From Rikenellaceae bacterium (GTDB lineage: Bacteria > Bacteroidota > Bacteroidia > Bacteroidales > Rikenellaceae): a stretch of 64,000 nucleotides of DNA. The notes beneath the pieces were generated by a model. The model saw only the letters and a program-made list of their open reading frames with translations, did not search any database and was not told the origin of the DNA. Position numbers and translations under genes: made by a program. The DNA lies in assembly GCA_015059805.1 (NCBI GenBank), contig SUZO01000002.1, positions 1 to 64,000 on the forward strand, read 5' to 3'. Numbering within the stretch: the first letter of the stretch is position 1; each line of letters starts with the position of its first letter. Shown piece after piece: positions 8,448 through 17,034 of this stretch.

Positions 8448-10301
8448 CTACAAAGCATCAAAGGCGAAGATATGCGCCTTCTCAGCGCCCCAAGTCTCGG
8501 TAACTACAAGACGGAGCTGCTTCGTCTCCACTGGCTCAAAGCTAACCTTACGCAGACGCAGGTAGTTGTCGTCGTCAGAGTAGAGGGTCTTCCACTCTTT
8601 ACCCACGAGAGCCTCAATCTTAAAGCCCTTAGCCATAACCTTTGGAATCTCTACGCGCTCTGTTGTAGCCTCAAGTTTACGCATACGCTTGCTGCGCACC
8701 TTAAGCTCAGAGTCGAAAATCATACGTGCTGCGCTTACAGTCACAGGCTTCTTCCAGGTGTAGGTAATAGTATTCTCATTTGGAGCTACCCATACACCAT
8801 TGTCCTGACCCTGCCAGTTGCGGTCAATACCATTGCGGATAACCTCAATATCCTCGCTAACCTTTGCAGAAGATGTAAGCTCTGAAACGGTACGCCAGCG
8901 GTAAGGGAGCATAACATCGTCATCCTCAAGCATTGCCTGCACCTGAGCGATATGCTCCTTGTGTACCTGTGCTGGGTCAATACCCTTTTCAATAGCCACA
9001 GCAGCGCCAGTACCTGCTGCCTGACCGAGCAGTGCGCAAGTAGCCATTACGCGGGTAGCAGAGAGACCCATGTGAGTTGCAGAGATGTCACGACCTGCGA
9101 ACATAAGGTTTGGTACATTGACAGAGTAGAGGCAACCAAATGGGATACCGAAGCCCTGTGGTACGGTATACTCAACAGAGATTGCGCCCTTCTTGTGGAA
9201 TGCATCTGGGTGGTGGTCATCAAGTGTCCAACCGCCATAAGCGACAACGTCTGGGAAGTGTCCACCGCTCAAGATGTCGTTCTGAGTAAGGATATGAGGA
9301 CCTACGAAGCGGGTACTCTCGCGCTTACCTGGCAGAGAGCCAATCCAGTCAAGTTCAAAGCCCTTAGCACGACCATCTGGGTGGTTCTTCATATACTCCC
9401 AAATACCATAGACAATCTTCTTAAGCTCAAACTGAATATCATTTGCATCAGCAATAGTATCAAAGTTGCCACCAAACTCACACCACCAGAAGTTGTTATC
9501 CTCAGCATAGTAGATACGCTTGTAGTTGAACTTCATGCCTGGGATAGTAGACTCTGGTACAGAGTAGTCAAAGTCTGCATCTGTAAAGTGGTACGCCCAC
9601 TCTGGAGCCTTAAATGGGACCTCTTTGTCAGTTCTGCGCAGCTGAATAAGAAGTGAGTTACCCATTGTCTTTGCATCGTTACCCTCAGCCTGGCAGTTCT
9701 CGTTAAACTCGGCAGGATTCTCACGACCGTGGCGATACTTTGCACCAGAGAGGCGGAGAATACCGTCACCAGTACAGTCGGCAAAGATAGTACCGTTAAT
9801 CTTGTACTCTGTATAAGCGTTTATGTTCCAAGCCTTTACAGCAGCAATGCGCTCGCCGTTCATAACAACATCGTTTACAGATGTGTTAAGCAGCAGGGTG
9901 ATATTTGGCTCTGAAATAACGGTCGTATAGATAGCATCATCCCACATAGTATAACGCTGCAGAGGGTTATAGTAGAAGTTGCGAAGCTGCATCTCCTCAA
10001 GGATACCGGTCTCCTGAGTGTCGTCAATCTTTGTGCCGACGATACCCATACGCATCTCACTTGAAGCGTTACCACCAAGAACAGGGCGATCCTGAACAAG
10101 GATAACAGTTGCGCCGTGACGAGCTGCAGACACTGCTGCACAAACTCCAGCAAGACCACCACCACATACTACAACGTCGGCAGTAAGTTCAACCTGTCTC
10201 TTCACCTCTGGGGTGTTCACCTCAGTTCTCATCTGCGCTGAGGCTGTAAGCGGCATTATCACAACAAGCAGTGCCGCCAAAATTCGCATAATAACTTTCA
10301 T
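8448..10301 (-). CDS. Exported FAD-dependent oxidoreductase (FAD_oxidored family)
   Basis: A secreted flavoprotein of unknown substrate. It has a signal peptide (ILAALLVVIMPLTASAQ), then a dinucleotide-binding motif VVVCGGGLAGVCAAVSAARHG and the second FAD contact VLGGNASSEMR. NLMFAGRDISATHMGLSATRVMATCALLGQAAG is the typical C-terminal FAD region. The last 130 residues look like a beta-rich accessory domain. Such proteins are common beside exported glycosidases in Bacteroidales; here a GH123-like gene lies just upstream on the same strand, separated by a large palindrome and its own promoter. Confidence 0.88.
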   Translation of the reverse strand: MKVIMRILAALLVVIMPLTASAQMRTEVNTPEVKRQVELTADVVVCGGGLAGVCAAVSAARHGATVILVQDRPVLGGNASSEMRMGIVGTKIDDTQETGILEEMQLRNFYYNPLQRYTMWDDAIYTTVISEPNITLLLNTSVNDVVMNGERIAAVKAWNINAYTEYKINGTIFADCTGDGILRLSGAKYRHGRENPAEFNENCQAEGNDAKTMGNSLLIQLRRTDKEVPFKAPEWAYHFTDADFDYSVPESTIPGMKFNYKRIYYAEDNNFWWCEFGGNFDTIADANDIQFELKKIVYGIWEYMKNHPDGRAKGFELDWIGSLPGKRESTRFVGPHILTQNDILSGGHFPDVVAYGGWTLDDHHPDAFHKKGAISVEYTVPQGFGIPFGCLYSVNVPNLMFAGRDISATHMGLSATRVMATCALLGQAAGTGAAVAIEKGIDPAQVHKEHIAQVQAMLEDDDVMLPYRWRTVSELTSSAKVSEDIEVIRNGIDRNWQGQDNGVWVAPNENTITYTWKKPVTVSAARMIFDSELKVRSKRMRKLEATTERVEIPKVMAKGFKIEALVGKEWKTLYSDDDNYLRLRKVSFEPVETKQLRLVVTETWGAEKAHIFAFDAL

Positions 10302-10331
10302 ATAAATTGGTTTTTAGGTACTTTTCTGGTG

Positions 10332-10362
10332 CAAAGATATGAAAAAATGTGTTAATTGCAAA
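10332..10362 (-). promoter_or_regulatory. Promoter of the FAD oxidoreductase gene
   Basis: Minus strand TTTG (10359-10362), 19 bp, then TATCTTTG (10332-10339), a full match to the Bacteroidota promoter. The predicted transcript start leaves a leader of about 25 nt. Confidence 0.75.
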
Positions 10363-10373
10363 TAGTTTGAGCC

Positions 10374-10552
10374 ATTAGCCGTTAGCCGTTAGCTATTAGC
10401 TTGCTAACGCAGAACAGAGAATTTAGAGAATTTAAGGAAGTTAGGGAATATAGCGAAAAAATCCCTAATCTCGTTAAACTCCTTAATCTCACTACTGTCG
10501 GCAAATTTGCCGACACCGCTAAAAAGCTAATAGCTAATGGCTAACGGCTAAT
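10374..10552. repeat. Large nested inverted repeat (cruciform-type intergenic element)
   Basis: Outer arms of 29 bp (10374-10402 and 10524-10552) pair with one mismatch. They are built from TTAGCCGTTAGC-like units. Inside is an imperfect second inverted repeat (GAATTTAAGGAAGTTAGGGA against TCCCTAATC...CCTTAATCTC). A perfect 18-bp palindrome GTCGGCAAATTTGCCGAC lies at 10497-10514. It fills the gap between two minus-strand genes and may be a mobile palindromic unit or an mRNA end structure. Confidence 0.75.
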
Positions 10553-10562
10553 AGCGCAGACT

Positions 10563-12332
10563 CTAAAGAGCCTGCTTCGCCACCCTATTAACCTCAGCAT
10601 TAAGCCCGACAAGATACCCTGCCCAGCCATAAGTACTGTCGTTAATATTCTGCTCGCGTAGCTCACGCAACTGCGCCTCAACACCCTTCATAGCCTCTGC
10701 GCTATACTTTTTTCTCAGAATATGAATCTTCTCGTACAGCTCAATGCCATCAATAAGTCTCTCAAAACGCACTGACGAGCGAGCGCCTGGGTAGATAAGG
10801 AAAGTATCGCCCGAAGCCCAGTAGCGGAAGCGAGAATCATACTGTGGATTTGCAGGCCAAGAGTTATATGACCAGCGGAGCATGCCGTCGTAATCATAGG
10901 CAATGGCGTATGCACTAAGCAGCTCACTCTCAAAAGGTTGAGAGTTGGTAAAGGTATTAGGGAATAGCGTTGAACAACATACGTAGAATGTAGATACAAA
11001 GCCATTTGCTCTACGTGCGGCAATCTCCTCCAAACTCATAGCGGCATGCTTCTGACCCACACATACGTCGCGCATATTTGCGTAGCGCTTATAGGAGTTG
11101 TGGTTGTCGGCAATGGCAAAGCCAAGCTCTGGGGCATACTTCTCAATCAGCCTTGCAGCGGCATCCATATCCTCTGGAGCACGCTCGTCAATGGCTATGT
11201 TTGTAATGCCGAGCCACCCCTTTTCGCGCAGGTGAGCCGCAAAATCGGTAAGGAATGGACCCCACATAGCCTCAAAGTTCTCACTCTTAGGCGTTGCCGA
11301 GACGGTGCGGTTGCGGTGTACTTTGCCTGCACGCATGTCGTGGTAGTCAAGGATGCACTCACCCCATGGAAGCATTGAGTAGCAGTTTATCTGCTTATCT
11401 ATACCAAGGCTCATCATATACTCCACCCACTTATCAAAGATGGTGTAGTCGTAGCTCCAGACATCGTTGTCGTTAAGAGTCCAGTATATCATCGGCTCGT
11501 AGTCGTCAAAGCACTGATAGCGCCATGGGTCGCGGTTGAGCGTTGCAGTGATAACCTTCTGACCCGCATCGGCAAGCATCTGCATAACTGGTCGCATAGC
11601 CTCAAAGTGTTCGTCACTCCACATCTCAACACCCTCTACACGTGCCACTGATGATGGATGTTGCCAAAGGTCAAGGTGGAAATCCCACTCACTCGGCTCA
11701 CTTAGGCACTCGGCGATAACCTCAAGCTGCAGAGGCAACACCTCTGAGCCAAAACCGTTGTGCGAAATCTTAACCTCGGCGTTATATACCCCCGCCGTAG
11801 CGTCCTGAGGGATAGCAATAGTAATCCACACTGGGCGAACAGTGCGTGCAGAGATATCAAAACGCTCCAAATTATCAAGCATATCCGCCTGCAGCATCGC
11901 TGGATGACCATTTGCACGACCACATAGACAGCTCTTATCTGGCACATCCGCAAGTGTATAACGGACAAAATGAGGCTCTGCAATAGATGCAGGCAGGCTA
12001 CTCTTATCAGACTTAAAATCTGAAATCTTACACTCCACACCACTCAGCGAGTCGCTACTCCAAATAAGCAGCTGTGCTGAGACCTTCTCTCCCTGCCAGC
12101 CAGCCACCGAGAGCGTTTGAGAGAGATTTTCAGGTACTACACTACGCGAATAGACATAATCAGCACTCGCCCACTGAGCATTTACGCCGCCCTCGACATT
12201 GTCCCACTGTTGCACCTGCTCCGCAGTTAAAGCTATCGGGTCGTCAGCCTCACAGAATGTCGCCACCTCAGCACTCTTACAGCCACTGAGTAAGAGCAGT
12301 GTAGCGATAAAAATGGTTATTCTTATCTTCAT
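10563..12332 (-). CDS. Lipoprotein glycoside hydrolase, GH123/DUF4091-like
   Basis: Probable cell-surface glycosidase. The lipoprotein signal is LLLLSGCKS. The central region carries the adjacent Asp-Glu pair in NIAIDERAPEDMD, the position expected for the substrate-assisted catalytic pair of GH123 beta-N-acetylgalactosaminidases. The C-terminal FRYWASGDTFLIYPG and IDGIELYEKIHILR match DUF4091. I start at MKIRITIFI, 10 codons into the listed ORF, because a -7 box covers the longer start. Substrate specificity is inference; other DUF4091 proteins have no known activity. Followed by the exported FAD oxidoreductase. Confidence 0.83.
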   Translation of the reverse strand: MKIRITIFIATLLLLSGCKSAEVATFCEADDPIALTAEQVQQWDNVEGGVNAQWASADYVYSRSVVPENLSQTLSVAGWQGEKVSAQLLIWSSDSLSGVECKISDFKSDKSSLPASIAEPHFVRYTLADVPDKSCLCGRANGHPAMLQADMLDNLERFDISARTVRPVWITIAIPQDATAGVYNAEVKISHNGFGSEVLPLQLEVIAECLSEPSEWDFHLDLWQHPSSVARVEGVEMWSDEHFEAMRPVMQMLADAGQKVITATLNRDPWRYQCFDDYEPMIYWTLNDNDVWSYDYTIFDKWVEYMMSLGIDKQINCYSMLPWGECILDYHDMRAGKVHRNRTVSATPKSENFEAMWGPFLTDFAAHLREKGWLGITNIAIDERAPEDMDAAARLIEKYAPELGFAIADNHNSYKRYANMRDVCVGQKHAAMSLEEIAARRANGFVSTFYVCCSTLFPNTFTNSQPFESELLSAYAIAYDYDGMLRWSYNSWPANPQYDSRFRYWASGDTFLIYPGARSSVRFERLIDGIELYEKIHILRKKYSAEAMKGVEAQLRELREQNINDSTYGWAGYLVGLNAEVNRVAKQAL

Positions 12333-12359
12333 AATATTTAAGCTATATTTCTCAACAGA

Positions 12360-12415
12360 CAAATGTAGTCAATTTTTTTTGAGTTTGCAAGAGTGAGCTC
12401 TTTTTACTACTTTTG
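12360..12415. promoter_or_regulatory. Back-to-back divergent promoters
   Basis: Plus strand: TTTG (12384-12387), 20 bp, TACTTTTG (12408-12415). Minus strand: CTTG (12388-12391), 20 bp, TACATTTG (12360-12367). The two -33 elements touch. The plus -7 box overlaps the TTG chosen by the ORF track, so translation must start further down. Confidence 0.72.
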
Positions 12416-12448
12416 CCTTCAAGTCTTTGTAAATTACTATTGAAAAAA

Positions 12449-13321
12449 GTGTCACAGCATGACCAGTTTGCAGAGTATGAGGCTCAGCGCCTTGAAGCCC
12501 AAAGTTTCAACCTTGAGCAGATAAAGTTGTTGTGCGCACTATATGAGCAGTCGCACCGCACACAAAATCCTACAAGCGAACACTTTAACGAAAAGGAGTA
12601 CATTATATACTACCAACACAGTCGCGCCATTGAGACAATCACTCGCATAGAAAAGGGGTGTCGGATTGAACATATAAACTGGTACACAACACTCAGTCGC
12701 CCGCATATTGTGGAGGGCAAGGCGTACAATATTTACGATTTTAAGATTCTCTGCTTCATTGTAAATGCCACTGGTAAAACTGCCAACAAATTGGCAATAA
12801 TCGACTCTGTACTATCACAACTACAATTAGAGGATTACGACCCCAACAATATAAACGCCGAGAGCTTTCTGAACTATCTACCGCACTATAAGAGCAATAT
12901 CTCTTCTCAGCAACATGCGCTCAAAGTTCAGCCAAAATGTAACCACTACGCCATACCCACAAATTTCACTACTGCAAGGCTTCAAAATATCTTTCAAGAG
13001 CTTAGAAATGAGGGATTTATAGCGCCAGAGCAACAGCTGAGCGACTTTCTCAATGCCTTCAACTCTAACAGCACTACTCAGGGTAAGATTTTATGGATAA
13101 AGCGCAGCCATACGAGCCACACTGTCGCCCGTACAGCCATCTTAGACTTTGTAAATCAGGTTGGCGATTGCCTATACCACCCTGACCGCGAGGATATTAT
13201 CCGCAACATCTTCGGTATCGCCATTAAGCCCTACGACATACCCCGCTTTTTCAATAACAGCACCCCCTGCCGCTCCGAATTTCACAACGCCCTGCAGCGC
13301 ATAATCCAAAGCGACCTTTAA
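12449..13321 (+). CDS. Hypothetical protein, no recognised domain
   Basis: An open frame of about 290 codons with good codon use, not recognised. It is soluble, with no signal peptide or membrane segment, and is rich in Gln/Asn, His and Tyr. Two halves can be seen: an N-terminal charged helical part (HDQFAEYEAQRLEAQ) and a C-terminal part with FTTARLQNIFQELRNEGFI and ILWIKRSHTSHTVARTAILDF. The start is uncertain: no ATG is near; TTG at 12413 overlaps the promoter, leaving TTG at 12440 or GTG at 12449 (chosen). Its end overlaps the converging GDPD gene by 4 bp. Confidence 0.7.
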   Translation: MSQHDQFAEYEAQRLEAQSFNLEQIKLLCALYEQSHRTQNPTSEHFNEKEYIIYYQHSRAIETITRIEKGCRIEHINWYTTLSRPHIVEGKAYNIYDFKILCFIVNATGKTANKLAIIDSVLSQLQLEDYDPNNINAESFLNYLPHYKSNISSQQHALKVQPKCNHYAIPTNFTTARLQNIFQELRNEGFIAPEQQLSDFLNAFNSNSTTQGKILWIKRSHTSHTVARTAILDFVNQVGDCLYHPDREDIIRNIFGIAIKPYDIPRFFNNSTPCRSEFHNALQRIIQSDL

Positions 13322-14385
13322 TACTCGTACAACTTTGTTGTGGCGCGGCGGATATTAGCCCCCTCTTTGGCGGAGATTTTAATCTCTGGGGCAAGGTCAA
13401 AGAAGCGGTTGCCTATCATATCTCTGCCCATACTTTGGCGAGTGAGGGTGTAGTTGCGACCATTTATAGCAACCTCAATAGTGCCACTATAGATAATATC
13501 TACCACAACAGCGCCACACGCTATACTCTCTGCGCCACGGTAAGAGCCACACTTGACAAGTTTACGCCCATTACTCCTCCACTTAGCATCGGGTTTATGG
13601 CTGGGCATAATGCTAAAGTCGGTAAGCTGGAACGTTACGCCATTACGTTGTGCCACAACCTCACGTGGCGACCTAAAGACAGAAGCCTGCACAATGTAGC
13701 CAGCATCTGTGAGCGCCTTGCAATATTGAGGGGTGTAGAGTTTATGGTTCATCGTAGAGACTCCGCACACACCTCCAAGCTCCCTCAGCGCTGCAATATG
13801 CTCCTCAGCAGTACCACGACTGACAGCATAGAGGATTGTGCAAGCAGAGTACTCTCTGACCTGCTTGAGCAGTTCATATCGGTCTGTAAAGCATATCCAG
13901 TTGTCGCCAAACATACTCTGAGCAACCTTGTACGACTCTGGCACTGAGCTATGTAGCATAGGAGTAATTCCCTGCTTTTTGCACTCCACAAGTATCTGCT
14001 CAAGTGTCGGTATAGGGGTACGCAACTGAGGATTCTCACTCTCAAGGAGATAGTTGTTTCTCACCTGCTCAAAAGTAAGGTCTTTCAGGCGCACCTTACC
14101 CTCAACCTTTGAGTAGTCAGCCGCATTGCGCAGCGTGCGATTGATACTATTGTCGTGCAAGACTACCAACTTGCCATCTTTGGTCTTTTTAACATCGCAC
14201 TCAATGCCAGCATAGCCCATACGTGCCGCCATAGTTACAGCCGCCACGCTATTCTCTGGGATAATAAACTCACCAGAGCTGCTCTTGCTCCAGCAACCAC
14301 GGTGTGCAAAAACTGTCGGCACACCCTTAGCCGCTACTACCGAACCAACAAGTAGTAGTAGCGCCAATAGACTCAACTTTTTCAT
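13318..14385 (-). CDS. Exported glycerophosphodiester phosphodiesterase-like protein
   Basis: GDPD-fold protein, probably periplasmic. Signal peptide KLSLLALLLLVGSVVAA; then VFAHRGCW and PENSVAAVTMAARMGYAGIECDVKKTKDGKLVVLHD, which give the catalytic His pair and the first two metal ligands of the family. The usual later Glu motif (iElK) is not seen: that place reads GITPMLHSSVPES. The C-terminal 80 residues form an extra domain beginning near WRSNGRKLVKCG. Start taken at MKKLSLLA, seven codons into the ORF. It may act on a phosphodiester other than glycerophosphodiesters. Confidence 0.82.
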   Translation of the reverse strand: MKKLSLLALLLLVGSVVAAKGVPTVFAHRGCWSKSSSGEFIIPENSVAAVTMAARMGYAGIECDVKKTKDGKLVVLHDNSINRTLRNAADYSKVEGKVRLKDLTFEQVRNNYLLESENPQLRTPIPTLEQILVECKKQGITPMLHSSVPESYKVAQSMFGDNWICFTDRYELLKQVREYSACTILYAVSRGTAEEHIAALRELGGVCGVSTMNHKLYTPQYCKALTDAGYIVQASVFRSPREVVAQRNGVTFQLTDFSIMPSHKPDAKWRSNGRKLVKCGSYRGAESIACGAVVVDIIYSGTIEVAINGRNYTLTRQSMGRDMIGNRFFDLAPEIKISAKEGANIRRATTKLYEY

Positions 14386-14406
14386 TTTACCACACATATT
14401 CACCAA

Positions 14407-14618
14407 TCAATAGAGTGTTAAGAGATAGCTATCTTTGCTCTTAAAATAGGTCTTACAATTATACATACGCACAACTAAAGCGCTATAACCACCCTCTGTT
14501 TTATCCCTCTTAGTTCCAAACTCCTCAGAGGAGCAATAGGAGCGCTCCTCTCCCCTGCTGAAACACATCGCCTCATTTCCTGCAAAAAGTAACGCAATAT
14601 TACGATACTCTTCTACAG
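14407..14618 (-). pseudogene. Decayed third copy (C-terminal part) of the PEGA/lectin-like paralogue
   Basis: The frame directly after the stop of the 14619 gene encodes CFSRGEERSYCSSEEFGTKRD and later NCKTYFKSKDSYLLTLY. This lines up with the C-terminus of the upstream gene (LYDRGEKVRYWTSVEFGTKSD...GDCKVHFAHKQSKCYVRAVAEF) and with GGYSA of the other paralogue. Only the tail is present, with no start codon, signal peptide or PEGA domain. Key Trp and Val-Arg-Ala-Val residues are lost, so it is best seen as a remnant or unused tail cassette. Confidence 0.7.
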
Positions 14619-15776
14619 CTAAAACTCCGCTACTGCGCGGACATAACACTTGCTCTGTTTATGCGCAAAATGGACCTTACAATCACCCATATAGATAGTC
14701 TGCGCATACTCCTTATCGCTCTTTGTACCGAACTCTACAGATGTCCAATATCGCACCTTCTCACCTCTATCGTAGAGTCTCTCTGCGCCACGACTCTGCA
14801 GAGTGCTATTCACAGCCTTACGCACAGTATCGTCCGCAAGCAGAATCTTTAACTGCTGCCAACTTGGTAAAAACCAATCTTCGCCCAGATTTATACACCA
14901 CCTGAATGCCTCAAGATAGACTCTATCCTCAGGCTGAGACATTGCTATAAATGTATTGACAGCCCCCTTTTCGCTCTTGAGATTAAACCACCGCTTTTGT
15001 AGTTTGGCACTACTTGTCCACTGCAGAGGATATGGGCTCTGTGTCATGCTGACAATCAAGCCGTGCAGACCATTATCTGTCACCCAGAAGACAACACCCT
15101 CCTTGCTCCCATCGTTATAGTAGTCACCAACCTTATAGAGGTGAGCTTCCTGAATGTTAAACTCCTTGTTAAAGTACAGACTCTTCAGATGCACGGCAAT
15201 AGCGCCACCTACACGATGCCCACTATACTCAAGCTCAAGGTAGTGATTTCCTGCCGTAACATCAGTAATGTACAACTGCTTGTTATCGGCTATCTGCCCC
15301 CTCTGCACCCCATCCAACACCACTACAGCACCTACAACATCCGACTCAACGACAATAGTATAACTCTGGTTTAACTCTGCTTTAAGAGTATACTCTCTAT
15401 CTGATGCAAGGTTGATGCTTATCTCATTACTCTCTCCCAGCTCGGGATGCACCACATAGAATCTGGTATTAGCCTTGGCTGTCATTTCAAGAATAAGCGT
15501 GCTCTCAGCTCCATCCTCAACCACCTGCCTTATAAGAGCCGTATTAGAGCGGAACTTAATCTGCAGAGCCTCAACCTCAGCTTTGGTCATCCTCTGAAAG
15601 TGAATCTTTAGGCGAGCACAACGATTTCGTGACGGGTCGACGCCTATCTCACCGCTACACTCAACCTCGCCGAGCGACTGGCTATTAAGCACAATACTCC
15701 TCTCCTGCGCCGTGGAGAGCAGAGAGACAAGTGCGGCTAAAAGCATTACGACAAACCTCTTCATATCTTGCACCAT
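14619..15776 (-). CDS. Exported PEGA-domain protein with DUF1566/lectin-like C-terminus (paralogue B)
   Basis: Exported protein of unknown role. Signal peptide KRFVVMLLAALVSLLSTAQ; a beta-rich N-terminal region; a PEGA-like repeat (VVVLDGVQRGQIADNKQLYITDVTAGNHYLELEYSG); and a C-terminal domain with GLHGLIVSM, EDWFLPSWQQLKILL, RYWTSVEFG and CYVRAVAEF, as in DUF1566/FISUMP domains with a C-type-lectin-like fold. Its ATG overlaps the TAA of the upstream paralogue (TAATG), so they are translationally coupled. MKRFVVM, four codons later, is an alternative start. The two copies share the same architecture throughout. Confidence 0.8.
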   Translation of the reverse strand: MVQDMKRFVVMLLAALVSLLSTAQERSIVLNSQSLGEVECSGEIGVDPSRNRCARLKIHFQRMTKAEVEALQIKFRSNTALIRQVVEDGAESTLILEMTAKANTRFYVVHPELGESNEISINLASDREYTLKAELNQSYTIVVESDVVGAVVVLDGVQRGQIADNKQLYITDVTAGNHYLELEYSGHRVGGAIAVHLKSLYFNKEFNIQEAHLYKVGDYYNDGSKEGVVFWVTDNGLHGLIVSMTQSPYPLQWTSSAKLQKRWFNLKSEKGAVNTFIAMSQPEDRVYLEAFRWCINLGEDWFLPSWQQLKILLADDTVRKAVNSTLQSRGAERLYDRGEKVRYWTSVEFGTKSDKEYAQTIYMGDCKVHFAHKQSKCYVRAVAEF

Positions 15777-16939
15777 TAAAATACCGCCACAGCACGCACG
15801 CACATCTGGTCGGACTTGTTAACATAATTATCAGCTCTAATATGCGTACTTACAGACCAAGCAGAGTACTGACCCACCATCTTCTGATAACACTCCGTAG
15901 AGCTCCAGTACCTCTCCTTGTCACCGCGCCCAAAGAGTGGCACACCACCCTTAGCTATAAGCGTACGATTGATACTCTCACGCGCCTTTTCATTCAGAAT
16001 AAGGCTCTTTAGCTCATCTATTGCGGGCAGATACCACCCCTCGCCCTGTTCGGCGCACCACTTAAAGGCGGGATATTTGCTCTGCCAATCCTCTATGGCT
16101 GCAATAACGGCCATATTCTTAGCTCCATCTACAATATCTGTAGCCTCACGCTTGCGCCTCTGCTCCTTACTATCAACAGTCCAGCACAGAGGTTGCTCTG
16201 ACTGATTCATACTGACAATCTTGCCGTGGCGACCATCCCTACTAACCTCAAAAACAACGCCCCGCCTACCATTAAAGTCGTAGTAATCGCCCACCTTGTA
16301 CCTACGCGCTATATCCTGTCTAAAGGCGATACTACTGCTACTAACCGTAACCACCTGCTCGGTAACAATAGTACCAAACTGCAACCTAAGTCTGTGTTTT
16401 CCAGCCGCGACGGATGATATATATAGCTGGCTGTCAGCGTCCGTCTTTCCCTTAAAATTACCATCTACAAAGACCTCAGCATCAGGGGTATTGGACATCA
16501 CTACAATATTGAAAATCTGATTTAGATTTGCAAGCATCTCATACTCACAATTTGGCTCAAGGTCAAGTGTCACCTCATTGCTCACTCCAAACTCTGGGCT
16601 ACTGAAGTAGAATCGGCTCTTCGGCTGTGCGGTAAGCTCAAGAATAAGGACATTATCGTAGTACTGAGCAACCTTTTGCTTTATCAGCTCATTATTTGTG
16701 CGCAACACAACCTCTAAAGCATCCACCTGCTCTCGGCTCATACGGTCAAACTTAATCTTAACGCGAGCGCAAGGTTGGCGCTTTGAGTCTGTACCTATAG
16801 GGTCAATATTTACCCCCGTAAGTGCATCGGTCTGTACCGCACGCAGCGAGCCGACATCAACAACTATAGAGTTTTCTGTCTGCGCTGTAGCGGTAGCACA
16901 GAGTAAAAAAGTGAGTATCAGGGTGACAAAATATCTCAT
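15776..16939 (-). CDS. Exported PEGA-domain protein with DUF1566/lectin-like C-terminus (paralogue A)
   Basis: First of two tandem paralogues. Signal peptide YFVTLILTFLLCATATAQ. PEGA domain near residues 152-190 (DAEVFVDGNFKGKTDADSQLYISSVAAGKHRLRL). The C-terminal domain carries GDYYDFNGRRGVVFEV, GRHGKIVSMNQSEQPLCW, EGWYLPAIDELKSLI, RYWSSTE and CVRAVAVF. These features suggest surface binding rather than catalysis. Copy B follows with a one-base overlap, and a third partial copy after that. Confidence 0.8.
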   Translation of the reverse strand: MRYFVTLILTFLLCATATAQTENSIVVDVGSLRAVQTDALTGVNIDPIGTDSKRQPCARVKIKFDRMSREQVDALEVVLRTNNELIKQKVAQYYDNVLILELTAQPKSRFYFSSPEFGVSNEVTLDLEPNCEYEMLANLNQIFNIVVMSNTPDAEVFVDGNFKGKTDADSQLYISSVAAGKHRLRLQFGTIVTEQVVTVSSSSIAFRQDIARRYKVGDYYDFNGRRGVVFEVSRDGRHGKIVSMNQSEQPLCWTVDSKEQRRKREATDIVDGAKNMAVIAAIEDWQSKYPAFKWCAEQGEGWYLPAIDELKSLILNEKARESINRTLIAKGGVPLFGRGDKERYWSSTECYQKMVGQYSAWSVSTHIRADNYVNKSDQMCVRAVAVF

Positions 16940-16998
16940 AGGGGCACTGTTTGTGTCACATTGTATTACAAAGTTAGTAAAATATTCAATATTTTCGT

Positions 16999-17006
16999 TA
17001 TCTTTG
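16999..17006 (+). promoter_or_regulatory. -7 element of gcvP
   Basis: TATCTTTG, 28 bp before the gcvP ATG. The leader is about 20 nt, too short for a glycine riboswitch. Confidence 0.6.
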
Positions 17007-17034
17007 TAACACTAAATCTAAAACAAATAAAATT

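Noticed and set aside
14407-16939. Diversity-generating retroelement acting on lectin-like tails
   Set aside because: No reverse transcriptase, template repeat or accessory gene is present in the window.
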